A DNA stretch of 64,000 nt from Pogonophryne albipinna (taxonomy: Eukaryota > Chordata > Actinopteri > Perciformes > Artedidraconidae): NCBI GenBank assembly GCA_028583405.1, contig CM053263.1, forward strand, positions 4,879,804-4,943,803, written 5' to 3'. The notes under the pieces were generated by a model. It was not told where the DNA came from. It saw nothing but the letters and a program-made list of their open reading frames with translations, and did no database searches. Below, one piece after another: positions 13,200-48,135 of the stretch. Both the position numbers and the translations under genes were made by a program. Every line of letters begins with the position of its first letter. Position 1 is the first letter of the stretch.

Positions 13200-16100
13200 C
13201 AAGTTATTTGAAGCTACTTTGATAGTTGGTCTACAAGCTAAATGCCAAAATTGAACTGTTACTCCAAAGACTTTGACCACACACACACCTCTAATTATCA
13301 GCATGAAAATCACACCGTTTCCAGCCCAGGCCTGTCTTCATGTCCCTGCTGCGTTTCCCCAGCAGCTGTCCATATTCTTCATTCCTCAATCTCCGCTGCA
13401 GCATTAGACACACGAGGGACACATGGACCGAGCCACAAATATCCAGTCTAAACATGGCAACAAGTCTCCTGACATCAAACGCTGCTGAGCAGTGCGCACA
13501 CATTTCCACTGAACATGATCACAGCAGCATACAAGATTTAAACAAGAGACAACCTGAGTACTTAGTATCTTCCTCTGCAGTGCACACAGAATGTAAGGTC
13601 GACAGAATGAAATATCAAGTTACTTTTGACTCGTTACCTTTGTCTTAACAATGTAAGAATAGTTTGGGGATATTAACACACAAACATTTGGAGAACTGAT
13701 TATGTAGTGGATAAAGGAAATGTAGACATTAAGCCTCTAAACTATATCATGAGAATACATGTTCTCTTGTCTTGTCCCATAAAATGATCCTGTCACGTAT
13801 CACCCAACAGGTATACATTTTGTAGTCCTTGGATCAAGCTAAAGTTTTGTAACGTTGTGGGTTTACTAGCAAAACTTACGATTACAATTCAAGGACAAAT
13901 AACCTCCAAAATATCTTAAGCTACAACAATGAATTGGGAATTCCTTTGCGACAAAAGTAATTTCCGAGGCCTGATTTAATCAACAGCAAACAGGAACAAG
14001 CGTCTGCACACCCTTGGCTCTGTAGGACATTTGGAAGGAGTTAAACAATTGAACGCAGCTTGACCTACAATTGCAAATAACGCTGTTGACTAAGGCCAGG
14101 TCTAAAGTCCACTTAATCTGTCACTCTACAGGGGAACACTGGAAAATCCATCACTATGAGCTGCTATGCACGTAACCAGAACACACGTGTGCATGAGGGA
14201 AACTTGGAGATGTAAGATGGAGAAATGACCATTAATCATTGGGTCTGTGATTTAGATTTTAAGCAACAGATGCATGGCTTCATCAAGGTTGCAGAAACAG
14301 AGGGGCTTAGATTACAAGCTTAGCGATTACATAATTAAACAACAATGATACACACTGAAGTCTGATAAGTAAATGGACTCAGAAAGCTGGAATTTGGTTG
14401 CTGACAACAAGCCCTAAGATAGAAGTGAACGATGCATTCCTCATTCCTAAACTGAACTTTGGCATGTTAAGCAAGTTCCCACACTGTCACTACAACGGTT
14501 TGTATCCACATTTCCAAAGCTGAAGCTGGCTTTGGTGTTTTAAAGTCAGGATAACGAATATTGGTCGTTTTTTTTCCATTTGAGAAAGGTGATTCAGAGC
14601 GACAGCTGCATGTGACAAGCAGCAGGCTAATGGGGGAGGAGAGGGAGACAGTGAGACAGCAAAAGCAAGAGATGAACGTGTGTGTTATTAAAAGCACATG
14701 AAATCTTACTGTGCAGTGCTGTTGCAAACAGACACGGGATGCCAATGACCTTTATAACCAATGTGGGTGGTGGGAAATACAGTGTTAGCATCTCTGGATC
14801 CCCTGCCAAAGGGATCTTTAGATTATTCCAGAAGATACACTTTGTGACAAATACAAGTTCACATTAATGTTTGTTTTCTATATTTTGTTCAGCAAGAGAA
14901 AATATATTTTCAAATAAATGTCATTTGTTATTTGCTATAGGCAAACTTCACCAAGGTCACGTGACTTCAACCTCACCTCTGAGCTTCAAACTTGTGATTT
15001 GATTTAAAGTGTCAACCCCTTCCACAAAAACCTTTCCCTTAGGGTGTTAAATTGATAAATATAAGCGTTCACAATATTTAATTAGAAGAGTATAAACACA
15101 AAGAGGCTGTAAGGTGATAAGTGAGTAGTTGAGTTTCCAAGTCTGGTGACTTTTATGTTGGGTATGGTGTATTGGCATATTTGATGTCATAGAACAAAAC
15201 GTGAACAACCGCGGACATTATTTCAAGAATCACCCATTCAAAAAAACAATAGACTTTGAGACGAGGGAACCTGAAGTGCACGAATTCTACCTCATTTCTG
15301 GGGTTTAGGACTCATTCTCCCGGCACTCTATTGGAGATAAATGAGAGATACGAAAGACAAATGTTCAAAATATTTGAAAGATGGTGGTTCAAAATAGGAC
15401 TTTGTGAACAAGAGCATATTCTTTCCCAGAAACCACGAGCAGACTGTCTATTCATCCGCCCCGTGTTTATGTTCCTCAGAGTGCTCTGGGGCTTGTCACA
15501 CTGAAACACTGTCATACATAGGGCTGAGGCGCAGGAAACAGACGGACACACAGAGAGGAGAGATGAGCTCATGCATGAAATGACAGGCACATGCATACCT
15601 GCCCTGGAGCTGCGAGTGTGTGGAACCAACAACATTTTCTTACTGCACTTCATGAATCCCTGTGTGCAGTAAAGATGTGCAAGGTTGTGTGTTTTAAACT
15701 GTGGTGATGGTTAGGGCAGGTCACTTGAGAATAAACTCGTATCAACAGAAATAGCAAGGACATCAGCAGCTTAATGTCACACAATCTCTATATTTGGTTC
15801 TGTCTACTAATCAGAGACGGCTGCAGAGGGGAAATGTGTGCACAGTAAGTGGAGTTATCCTGAGGGTTCCTGTGTCAAATGTAGTTTCCTGCTAAATATT
15901 GAGACCTTCCAGGAAGCCTTGTCTGCACGATTGTCAACGCAAGCAAGAGAAACAACACTGCTACAGAGTGTGTGAATGAGAATGTCTGACTTACATCTCC
16001 ACGGTTTTAAAAACAAGAGGAACTGACAAGTCATTGCTTTCATTAGTTCAATCTTTCAGGAAAGACACTTAGTTTTCAGAAACTTGGAATTATTTCAAAC

Positions 16101-16221
16101 ATTGATCTGCTTTAGAAACGGGCATATTCCACCATTTTATAGAACTAACAAAGAATCTAGAAAGCAATACTTACAGTTATCCATAATTAAAACAATTGTT
16201 GGTGGTAGCTCTACTGACCAT
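13200..16221. other. pacsin2 intron 1, no recognisable feature
   Basis: Read on both strands. Open frames are short and scattered, with no family signature and no convincing splice pair. Treated as intron. Confidence 0.6.
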
Positions 16222-16622
16222 TGTGGGGGAAACTTCTGTGTAGCAATGCAGTGGGAGTCACCGACTCATGAAGGAGACACGGCATGAGCAGGAGCTTTGC
16301 TGTCAAACACTGATGGTTTATTTAGGAGTTTCGGCCGGAGGATTCACATCACAAGTCACAGCAGCCACGGTCTGACTGCACGGGAGAGTTGCCACATCAA
16401 TTCTGGAGCGCCTCTCTCTCGTTAGCCCATTTAACTGGTTTCACAGAGAGTAATCAACATATTTGAGAAGATAGCCTAAACAGCTGGTAACACTGAGTTA
16501 CTTGCGTTTGACACTTGTGGTCTCGAAGATTTCACACCTTGGAGTCCACAAACACAGAGAAGGAAGTGTCCCAGTGTACCCACAACAATAAACCATCTGT
16601 GACCTAGGGTTGCCCGGTCACA
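16222..16622 (-). mobile_element. Solo LTR of an LTR retroelement (probable)
   Basis: On the minus strand the segment begins TGTGACCGGGCAACCC and ends CCCCCACA. It has an AATAAA-type signal about three quarters along, followed by a short U5-like stretch ending in CA. The layout (TG...CA, internal poly(A) signal, ~400 bp) fits an LTR. No internal gag/pol sequence adjoins it, and no exact target duplication was found, so it is called a solo LTR with moderate confidence. Confidence 0.5.
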
Positions 16623-18730
16623 GAATGGGAACAACAACATTATGGCTGAAGCAGCCCATTTCCTTAAGGGAGATAACAGACGTCAGGGTTGGTCATACAC
16701 GTCAAAGGGCAAAAAGGTTAGATATCTAGGAGTCCAGGAGAATTATTCCCTAACATTACTTCAGAATGAACGAAAACAAGAAGACACAGCAACTCTCAAC
16801 TAACTTAAATAATCATGACAACTGCTAGAGAGTGTGATTGCATAACAACAAGCTTAAAAACACTATGTGCAGAGGGCTTCATGTCTTAATCACATGAAAA
16901 CTGCTTATCTAAGCAGTAGTTATTTTTCCCTTGTTTCCATTTCCTTCCTTTGTTGCACAAAACGGCCCCGATATCTCCCAGGCAGGGAGTGCAGCTGAGC
17001 CGATCTATCCCTTCAATATTACAGTTTCACAGCAAGACGCGGCTAAGTCCCGACTGGGCTATGAGAGAAAAAAATACAATCATTCCTTTGCTTATTTCTC
17101 TCTTGTTGCACATAAGCTTGAAGGTCAAATGTTTCCATGGCAAACGCAGGTCATGACCTTGATTTTCTTTCAACTCTGCCCTCCTTCCTCATGCGAGCTC
17201 AACAGCTGCAAGGGCCTGCTGATCTCTGAGAGACATGGCCTTTCTAATGTGGAGAAGCCTCCTGATAAGTCACTCTCACCAATCCAGCCTTAATAGATAT
17301 CACTGACAGAGGCAGACAGTTCAACCGTTGGTCCATTAGCAGCAGGTCAGCAGTAGCCTCAACAGAACTGACCAGTCCCACTTGCTCCATGGGAAGGGAA
17401 AAACAATGGCGTTTGTTCCACACTTTCAAGCATTTTCCACTGGACACGCCAGCACCAGAGAGAGCAACATAATGGAGGGAAATCCAGTATTACATGACAG
17501 GGAAGGGGAGATCCTGACGTCACTGAACGGGACACATTTTCCTGTGGAAGCCACTGTCCGGCACGCTGAGTGTCATGTGATGCGTTTAAAGTGACAGACC
17601 TTTCAGGAAAGGGCCACGAACAAAAGCCATCTGCTAGCTAACCCTGTGACCTGGTATACTGTATTCCATACTGTATGTGTTCACACCATTTTTTAACAAA
17701 GATAACAAATCACAGAAGAACCAAACATCTGATTTAAAAGGTTCTGGAGCTGCTTTACTGCATTCACAATGAGCTGAAAAACCTGTGAATAAGTAATGTA
17801 ACTAAGATATATATTTTATTATCAATATCAATAAATGAGCACTATAATTTCCTAAAGTCCAAGGTGATTTCATCACTTCGAAAAATCAGATTGAAAAGTT
17901 ATTGGGTATGATATAAAATACTCACATTCAGGAAGCTGGTACCAGCAAATATCTGTACTTTTTGCATTAAAAGTGACTCTTTGTCTGTCTTTTGAATTCT
18001 AGTTTAGACTCAAATTCTTATGATAGATCTATTTATATATTTTGCCTAGAAATGCAAAAGAAAACGGGGGGGAAATCCCATTACAACTTCCAAAAAGCTC
18101 ATCTCTAACTTTGATATACTGCTTATGTTGTCTAACTAAAGACACTGTATGTATATTCATTGAAGAATAAGAAAACCAGCTCATTAAGTCATTTATTATT
18201 TGCCAGTTTTGCTTACAAATGTACTTTTGACTCTACTACTTTGATGGGAGTAGTTGATGTTAACTTATACTGACAGACTACAAGAATAACATGATTTAAT
18301 TCGGCTACAATGTGTCACATCCCTTTAACTGCTAAATGTTTGCTCTTGCAGAATACACCCAAAAGATCCCCTCTAAATGGAGAGCAGCGCCTTCAGCCTA
18401 TATTGGAATACCCATTCTAAGTTTAGCTCAGATCTGTGACAGAACAACTGGTTCACAGGGCCCCCATCAGATATAAGGAACAAGAAGATTTCACTACTGC
18501 TTTACCCTGACAACACTACCAACAAACAAAGCCACATAGGTATCAACCCTCTTGCTGTCACCAGGCATGTCTAAATACTCTGCATGACTGAGATGACTGA
18601 GAACGTCCTCTGATTCACCAAAAATATCATGAGTATGTGTTTGTCATGCTCTAAGAAAAGACTGTACATTCACAAACGTCCTGATTGATATAACAAATGT
18701 GTTTCAGTGTGTGCAACTTTGGTACATACA
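16623..18730. other. pacsin2 intron 1, no recognisable feature
   Basis: AT-rich sequence with only short chance frames. No tRNA, transposon end or exon recognised. Confidence 0.55.
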
Positions 18731-18733
18731 AAC

Positions 18734-19182
18734 ATTTTACAATTTGTAGGTACTTGTACTTTACCCGAGTTATCTCAGTTTATGCTACTTTATACTTCTA
18801 ATCCACTACATTTAAGAAGCAAATATTGTACATTTTACTTTTGATTTTATTAGCTAAATTCAGAATATACATCAATTATTTAATTGATTATATTATGATA
18901 TAAATATGGATCAAACTTTGACATAACTGTGTAGGTTAAGATATACAGCAGCAGTATATAAAGTTATTCAAATGATCTCCGCCTTTAGCAGCTGTGATAA
19001 AAACACATCAATAATCATAATATTAACCCACTCACTATTTATGCGATTCTGAAATACTTTGAGTATATTAAGATGCTGACACTTTTGCACACAAGTAAGA
19101 TTTCGAATGCAGGACTTTTACATATTGTTATTGCTACTTTTACCTAAGTGGAAATCAGAGTACTTCTTCCACCACTGGTTTA
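18734..19182 (+). repeat. Teleost interspersed repeat (acttttacttgagtac type)
   Basis: Carries degenerate actttacccgag, tactttatacttctaatccactaca and tgctacttttacctaagtgg blocks. The same blocks recur near 45.1-45.6, 48.4-48.7 and 55.7-56.1 kb. Recognised as a very common fish repeat; family not assigned. Confidence 0.6.
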
Positions 19183-19831
19183 ATGTGCAGTTTATGAGTC
19201 AGGACAGGACTTGGCAGCTGGCTGGCACTGCGCATTTTCAAACAGTGAGCACCGAGCTTGCCTGCAGGAATTGAACCATCTCTCTCCATTGAAAATTATG
19301 CTGTAGGCACACATGCAGGATGATCGGACATGATTATCTTTGCGAAACCTGCCCCGCCCTTTATCACTCCAGGCAATGGAACACTAGTCTAGCCCTGAGA
19401 AAACCGAACAGCTGGGGTAAAACTCCCTGAAGAAACTACATTTAGTAACCAGGTTAATAACTAAAGTGAATTACAGTGACATGTTGAACTCCAGTCTAAC
19501 GGTGCTAGCTTAATTTATATTAAGTCTATGGACTTTCGAAACCCTGATATACCCATGTTGCCGAAACCGTGTAATACATAGTTAATGGTGAGCTAGGGGA
19601 ACCAATAACTTGTTACAAACCTGATATCCTTCTTTGCTATTGTAGCTTTCACTAAAGGAAATCATTTACATTTTGTATTACCACTTTACCATCCTCCTCC
19701 CATCGGGAAGTAACGTTAAAACTTTTGACGTTAGCCCCTTAACGTTAGCTCCAATGTTAGCGAATTAGCCACAGAGCCTTCAGTAAAAAGTTAAATGGTA
19801 CAAAGTTTTGTAATTCTTAGTTTTGACTTAC

Positions 19832-19985
19832 CTCGCACAGGGTTATTCCTCCTGACGTAAGAGTTGAATTGAAGAGTTACTTCGCTTGGTGATGCCAATT
19901 TACAAATCTTTTCGTCCGTTTTTCTGCTCAGCAGTGGCACCATCGATCATCTGACTGACACAATCGTCAGTTAGCCAAAGTACGA
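19832..19985 (-). other. pacsin2: pacsin2 5' noncoding exon (candidate)
   Basis: On the minus strand a strong donor (GAG|GTAAGT) ends an exon whose left limit is 19832. No ATG-led frame fits the gene. The ATG exon near 9.6 kb has a clean acceptor (ag at 9682-9683) 30 bases before its start codon, so an upstream untranslated exon is needed and this is the best candidate. The outer limit near 19985 is a guess. Confidence 0.55.
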
Positions 19986-20029
19986 CACGTAACATCCGGT
20001 CAGTATTTTCAAAATAAAACCACGTCTGG

Positions 20030-21445
20030 TGTAGAAAGTAAAATACATGCATACACTTTACTTTGTTTCACATGTTTGTATGAAAGGGGCCATATAAGTC
20101 ATTTCAGTTAGGTTTACAAATATCTGGAAGTATTAAAGACAAAATGAAAAATACAACATATGTTGCCTGACTATGAAATTAAACTTAATCCATGAGATTA
20201 ATAAATTAAATGAGAACATTTTTACTTTGAAATCATCCAGTTTCCGACCTTGCGATATGACTGGTAAATTTTATCCAAACTACGGAGAGGGGCGGCGGCC
20301 GGACGTCACATCCCTTTAAAAGGTTTTTCTGGTTACTCTGTAACAACCAGCACCCTATGGCAGTGGTTTCCACTATGAAGTCTGGGGCCCTCCAAGGGAC
20401 ACTAGAGAGGCTTTGAGGGATTGGCAGTAAAATTATGATTAGTTTGATTTCACTTAAACTCCATAAAAGGAAGGTGCCCTGTTTTTCTGATCCCCTTGGG
20501 GACCTAGAGTAGTTGCCTGTTTAAGTAATCCATCTTTAATTAATGTTATTTCTTTTACATTTACTGGAATTCAAACACTTTAAAAATGTTGTAAATTAAA
20601 ACATTTCCGCACAAATTTAAAGGGCCAAGTCACCCACATCCCAAACATATTTTCACCCTCAAGAAATGAAACATTTGTATTGTCAAGGCAGCACCAATAT
20701 GGATATTTTATTGAAAGGTAAATACAAACTAAAGGGAAAGAATGCATTTCTCATACAAAGATATCTCAGTGCTGTAAAGCTCAAATCAAAAAAGCTGCAC
20801 AGTTTATAACCACAATAAAGAAGTGAGAATCTACCATCATGTCGGCTCACACCTGGGAGTTAAATACATCTCTCAGTAAATGTGGTCATGATGTGAGTGT
20901 CTTTCTGCCCAACACTTACTCATACAGATCAGATGGTTAGGGGGAATTTCGTAAGAGATTTCGTTCCAACACGCTTACACACTTATGGCTAACACACCTT
21001 GACAAATGGAAATTCTGCATGTAGTAACGGTCCATGAGGAAACAACAAGGTAGAGGGTCAACATTTCAAGGACAAGGAACAGTGCCATGCAGAGGCTTAA
21101 TCTCCTGTCAGCAGGAACAGAAAGGTCATTTAGCTTTTTAAAGATTGACCTCTGATAAATCTAAACTCCAGAGAGACTAGATTTATCAAAGGCTATATAT
21201 AGGACCCCTTGGAATTTAATCTTAATCAGGTCACTTGTGTGTTTACGCTTTCTCCATTTGACTTCAATCAATATACAGAAGACCCCTTTTGTTTTAGAGT
21301 AAATAAAGAGATTATTATGTTTATCTTGATCAATGACTTTAGCCTTGATTGATTGGTGAGTGTATTGACCCTTTCTTCACTTTAAATTACCCTAATCATT
21401 GTTAACTAATACATTATATGTAAAAAAAAAGGTGCAAATACCACA
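20030..21445. other. Intergenic, pacsin2 5' flank to ttll1 3' side
   Basis: No gene recognised. A hAT-like end (cagtggtttcca) occurs near 20360 but no partner end was found. The GC-rich patch 20280-20310 could be promoter-proximal to pacsin2. Confidence 0.5.
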
Positions 21446-21453
21446 GTACCAAG

Positions 21454-22666
21454 CAGTGGCGGATTTAGGATTGTAGGAGATCCGGGGCTTAGCCCAGGAG
21501 TTGTTGGGGGGGGGGGGGGGTGCAGGGGTACAGTGCTATTTTGTATAAGTGGGGGGTGGACCGAACATCCTTTAGGGGGGTCGTCGCCTCCTCTGGGGGG
21601 GTCCGGGGGCATGCTCCCCCGGGAAGATTTTTTTTTAAATATTGAAGTTGAAAGCATCAATCTGGTGCACTTTGAGAGCAACATTAACCCTACCTTAATA
21701 ACACCTTAAAGTGGACAAAAGGCACTGGAGAACACTCATTAACACCCTTTAATGAAGCAAACTAATGCCTTAACTCACTCAAAGAGTCGTTTACTTATTA
21801 AGGTGAAACGAATGTGCGTAGAGTTTTAAAGGATGCGGATAGTCTCACCTTGATTCTGGCGCATTGCTTATCGTTTTATAGATCTATTCTCATCCACCAT
21901 CTTTGTTTGTGACGTAAAATATGTGTAAGAGTCACGTTTCTGAATCGGACACTCTGAGTGGATGCAGTCACAGCCAATCGGAGTCTGATTCAGAGGGTTG
22001 CCTGTCAGTTCCGTTGTTATGTGTACTGAAACGAGAGCCGGTATAATTCCACGCGCGAAAACAAAATAAAAAATGGAATACGTTATTTTAGTATCTTAAA
22101 AGTAGACTGAGGTATGAAGGGTTAACGTTACATCTTAGGATAATTTTTAGTCATGTTCTGTATACATACTAACATATAAGGGTATACTTAGTGTGGTTAC
22201 TCTATGTTTACTAACTATAACATTAACGTTACATCACTCTTTTTCACTTCTTACTCAGTCAGCCTGAGTGCAGATATCACCATTAGATTCACAAACCTGA
22301 AACATCATCCATTTCTTCACTGCTGGTGATGACATTGTTGTCAGCTGCTGATACTGCTGCTGCTGCAGCTTGTGGCGCCTGCTTCAATGACAATAACTTT
22401 CTAATATCCATAACTGTATAGGCTATTAGCTTAAAACTCGTCAGGCACTAGGAAGGATCACTTCTACTTCAGGGCAGGCTACGCAGTACGCAGGCTAATG
22501 TCCCGCAGCGGATGCCTCTCTGGTGGACTCCGGTACTGCACATTACTCCCGAGACGTTTTAATAAAAAATAAAAAAATAATAATAATAATTAAGTGCAAC
22601 ATCCGGGGCTTTTCAGAAAACATCCGGGGCTTGAGCCCAAGTAGCCACCCCCTAGCGCCGCCACTG
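21454..22666. mobile_element. Nonautonomous hAT-like element with perfect 8-bp TSD
   Basis: Inverted ends CAGTGGCGGATTTAGG and (reverse) CAGTGGCGGCGCTAGG enclose 1,213 bp. Both flanks carry gtaccaag (21446-21453, 22667-22674). Subterminal atccggggctt motifs occur at both ends. No transposase ORF. About 80 bp near 21605-21690 are repeated inverted inside the element at 25539-26604. Confidence 0.88.
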
Positions 22667-22674
22667 GTACCAAG

Positions 22675-23628
22675 TATACTGCTAAAGAATCGAAATACTG
22701 TAGCCTTACTTCAGTGAATCCAAAGGCTTGTCATCATTGCTAATTCAACATGTCAGTAGTAGCCGACAAATAAAGCTGAGAGCTAATACATTCCCAACAC
22801 ATATAAGTATTTCAGAAGTGCAGTAGATATGACTTCAGTGCAACGGAAAATGCAACATATTGATCTTTAAAGTCAAGCGAAAACAATTTGATAAAGTGCG
22901 ACAGGGTTCAGCTCTGAATACAATCGTAATGAAGCCCCCTGCAAATGCATACTGATAATAAACATACAAATCATTATTCAAACTCATTACACACATTAAG
23001 CACAGTTAATTATATCCGTATATTATATCTCTAGACTCTTTATAACAGTTAAATCTCTTGTCCCTTTAGATTCTGTATATTTTATTATTCCACTTCCTCT
23101 CAGAGCTTCTTCTTTTTAGCACCTGTGTGGGGTCAAGTTAAAGTGTAAGGACTCGTAACCATGCATACTTCAGGTGGTTTTAATCCTCCTTGTTACGTTG
23201 GATTGTAATTCCATTGGTATACATAACTTACTACTTTCAAATGTCCTCCTTTTCAAGGTTTCATGGACTTTTTCTTTCTCTCATTTATTTTGTCCTTATC
23301 TTCACAGGGAGCATGGGCTTGGGTGCGAGCAGCTGTTGGGACATTGAACCCACCAACATAATGTCTGTATTTTTAGTTAGTCATTTATACAAACAGTCCC
23401 AAACCCAGGCTTATTAACTCTCCAAATAGGACCACGATATTGATTTTCCTCCTCTGCAGCAGTGGAGTTGTCTCCCCTCAGTCAGTGAAATGTGGAGACA
23501 GGGTCAGCAGTCCTCCATCGAAAAGCAAGGATAAAAAAAAAAAAGTCTGGTTTCTTTTTTATCCCCTGTGCCCACTGTTGGACTCTGTAATGATGTGGAG
23601 GAAGTCATTAAGAGCCTGCGATGTCACC
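22675..23628 (-). other. ttll1: ttll1 3' UTR / downstream flank (candidate)
   Basis: The ttll1 stop codon lies at 23629-23631, so this sequence should include its 3' UTR. Minus-strand AATAAA hexamers occur at about 23284-23289 and 23080-23085. Which one is used cannot be told from sequence. Confidence 0.5.
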
Positions 23629-45600
<21,972 letters not shown>

Positions 45601-45663
45601 ATATTACAGAGACAGAGCCTAGGAGAAAGCATGCAGCTAGCGTGCAGCACAGCAGTCACCTAC

Positions 45664-45830
45664 CTGCAGAAAAATGTCAGGAAACAGCGAGTCATCAGCA
45701 GCAGCTAGCCGGGCAGCCTCTGTTAGCAGGCGGCTGGAAACACCCAGCACTGCTGCAGAGCATCACCAGCACGGTGATGCAATCTCACCACACTGTCGTT
45801 AGTTAGCTAAATTTATAGCGAAAAACAGAG
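45664..45830 (-). other. ttll1: ttll1 5' noncoding exon (candidate)
   Basis: A minus-strand donor (CAG|GTAGGT) ends an exon at 45664. The ATG exon has an acceptor at about 44205-44206, ten bases before its start codon, so an untranslated first exon must lie upstream. The outer limit is not visible and the exon may extend further toward 46.0 kb. Confidence 0.6.
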
Positions 45831-46119
45831 ACACGTTGTCAACACTGCTAATAGCACAAGCTAACAGTAATAACAGCTTCCATGAGGTTTTAAAGCTAAG
45901 AGGCTAACGGTACATGTATTAGTCCCGGGCGGTGTGGTGTCGTGAAGATGTACACAGCGACGCCCACCTCGGTCACTTCACAATAAAAGTATTGTAACGT
46001 AATAATATATGCGTTAAGCTTACAATAAGATTTAATTATATTTAAAGAGTTTTTTAAAGGAGAATTTCTCCAAAATGTTAAACGACGTCGGTATGGGCTT
46101 GGTCTTTCCGGGAGAATAA

Positions 46120-46132
46120 ATAACCTAGCAAC
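46120..46132 (+). promoter_or_regulatory. RFX X-box-like site near ttll1 promoter
   Basis: ataacctagcaac matches the vertebrate RFX pattern GTNRCC(N)RGYAAC at all but one position. RFX factors drive ciliary genes, and TTLL1 is a ciliary enzyme. It sits upstream of the candidate ttll1 first exon. Confidence 0.5.
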
Positions 46133-46177
46133 CGAGGACGCAGTGGTGTCATTGCAAGATATCATCACCACAGTGTA

Positions 46178-46191
46178 CCAGCAGGGGGCAG
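46178..46191 (+). promoter_or_regulatory. CTCF-consensus match
   Basis: ccagcagggggcag fits the CTCF core CCASYAGRKGGCRS at every position. It lies between the divergent ttll1 and bik transcription units. Similar strings also occur inside fish transposons, so occupancy is unproven. Confidence 0.4.
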
Positions 46192-46899
46192 TGTATGAAA
46201 TGCATTAAACAGCCTGATGTTTACCGAAGATCATTGTGAATACATTCTGTAAATATATTACACACCGTCCAAATTAATCACTAAGATGTTGTACAAGGGT
46301 GACATGTATGTTACTTACTGTGTTTATAGGTTTTTAGTACACAGCGTTCAAAATACCATCAATATTTTAAGGCAAGGCATCTGGACAGCACATTATATAC
46401 ACCAGTGCAATGCAATGTGCTTTACGAAGTGATATAAATACTGCACATGTTTTACATTTTTATATAGCAGAAATATTCGAGGTCTGTGTTGCATTCTAAA
46501 TGTTGCTTGAAAAGTAGAAGGTAGAGATATTTTGGATGTCATTCTGTATCCCCCTTGTTTTTATTTAATTGGAACATGCACCATAAGCAACTATTATAAA
46601 ATATAACAACTTAAATATTGTATGGACATCATCATGATATATTTTTTTAGTACAAATGTGGTTTTATTTGCGAAAAAATACATAGAGTTGAGTACATGTA
46701 CAGTTTTATTTGACTGACAGTGAACTATATTGAATATTTGCATATTTTAGACCTTACATGACTGATTTAATCGTAACATGTGTGTGGAAAGAATATTCTT
46801 TTAAATTGTATGTCAACTATGAACCTAGTTGTATTTTATATATGAGGTGGATTCACATACAACTGTTTTCCACTTGTTTATACTGTATGATCTGTCTGT

Positions 46900-47138
46900 C
46901 TTACAATGACGTGTTGCTGATATGTCGCCCCCTGGCGGTCAGTGTTTGCAGCAGCAGGTAAAGGCGTGGTTAGTCACATTGTGGCAGTTACCTGAGAGCA
47001 ACAAGATTAAAGGACGCTGCTGTAAGTACAGGAAAAACACTTTACGAATATGTATTCATTTCATTACCTACCTAACATTTAAACTATTATGTCTTTATAT
47101 GTATTACAGGGCGGCGTCTACTTTAATCTACACACAAG
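46900..47138 (+). other. bik: bik 5' noncoding exons (candidates)
   Basis: A plus-strand exon ending ACGCTGCT|GTAAGT at 47021 is followed by a short exon 47110-47138 bounded by acag| and AAG|GTAGGT. Neither carries a start codon in frame with bik. Next plausible acceptor is 48127, eight bases before the bik ATG. Confidence 0.5.
46925..46938 (-). promoter_or_regulatory. Second CTCF-like match, opposite orientation
   Basis: tcgccccctggcgg fits the reverse complement of the CTCF core at 12 of 14 positions. It faces the site at 46178-46191. Confidence 0.3.
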
Positions 47139-48135
47139 GTAGGTTTTAGTTTATTTTGTATTTGTTATTGTGCCTTCACCTGTTGTAGGCCTTCTGTCTG
47201 GAGCATGTATATCCGTTTAATATATAATGACACTAATCCAACATCATACAATACCCTAGTTAATTTGTAAATGTAGTAAGTCATTTCAAATGATTTTATA
47301 TCTGTGGGATTAATGTGTATTTAATGTGTGTGATCTTCAAAACGACCTTTGTTTGCTTTGGGTAAGAAGGATGACTTAATCTCTTTGTTATGACAAATGT
47401 GTATAGGCTTTTACACAATTAAAACTCCAAACTGTCGTCTGGGTATTTTATTTTAGATCTAAAGCTATGATTATATCCTTAACTATAAAATCATAGCTCA
47501 GGGCTATATTTTTGATGGTATTATTGTCGTCAAATTAACTGTAAAGATAAGTGCATATTTCCGCACAGGGAATTTTTTTTCTTAGTTAATAAGAAAACTA
47601 CTGTGAAATCTAAAGCCAACACATTTTGTATTTCTTCTTGGTAAGGCAGTTTGGTGGATTTGAGTTATGTAAATGCCTCATTTGCATTGAAGGCACATGA
47701 GTGCAGGTGGGAACAGGAAGTGCTCTGAGGACAGGGAACACACCTGATCTTTTAGGGAAAATAACAAGTCATAAACCCAGTAATAAAGCTAGATTAGATA
47801 CACAGATTCTTGCATAAACTAGATCTAAATATTCACACTTGTGTTGATGTAGGCTACAACCATCCAGCAGATGAGGTCATCTCTTCAGATCCTGAAGAGC
47901 CTGTTTTGTCTACCTGGTTTTGTCTCCGATAACACATCCACCGCCTAATCCGGGTCACATGAGCCAGTATTTACACAGCCTGTTTATAAACGTTGGGAGT
48001 CGAGCAGCAAAACACTTTTTTTCACCATGGAGCCATTACCTCATCTGCATGGCTGATGAAGCTCGAGGAACCCTCTCTTACATATGCTGATATGAATCAT
48101 TTGAATAAAACCGGTTTCTCTTTGCAGAAAACAAG

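Noticed and set aside
16222..16622. Possible full LTR retroelement or endogenous retrovirus
   Set aside because: Only one LTR-like segment; no internal gag, pol or env sequence on either side, so only a solo LTR is called.
20350..20480. Possible hAT-like end (cagtggtttcca)
   Set aside because: No matching inverted end or target duplication found nearby.
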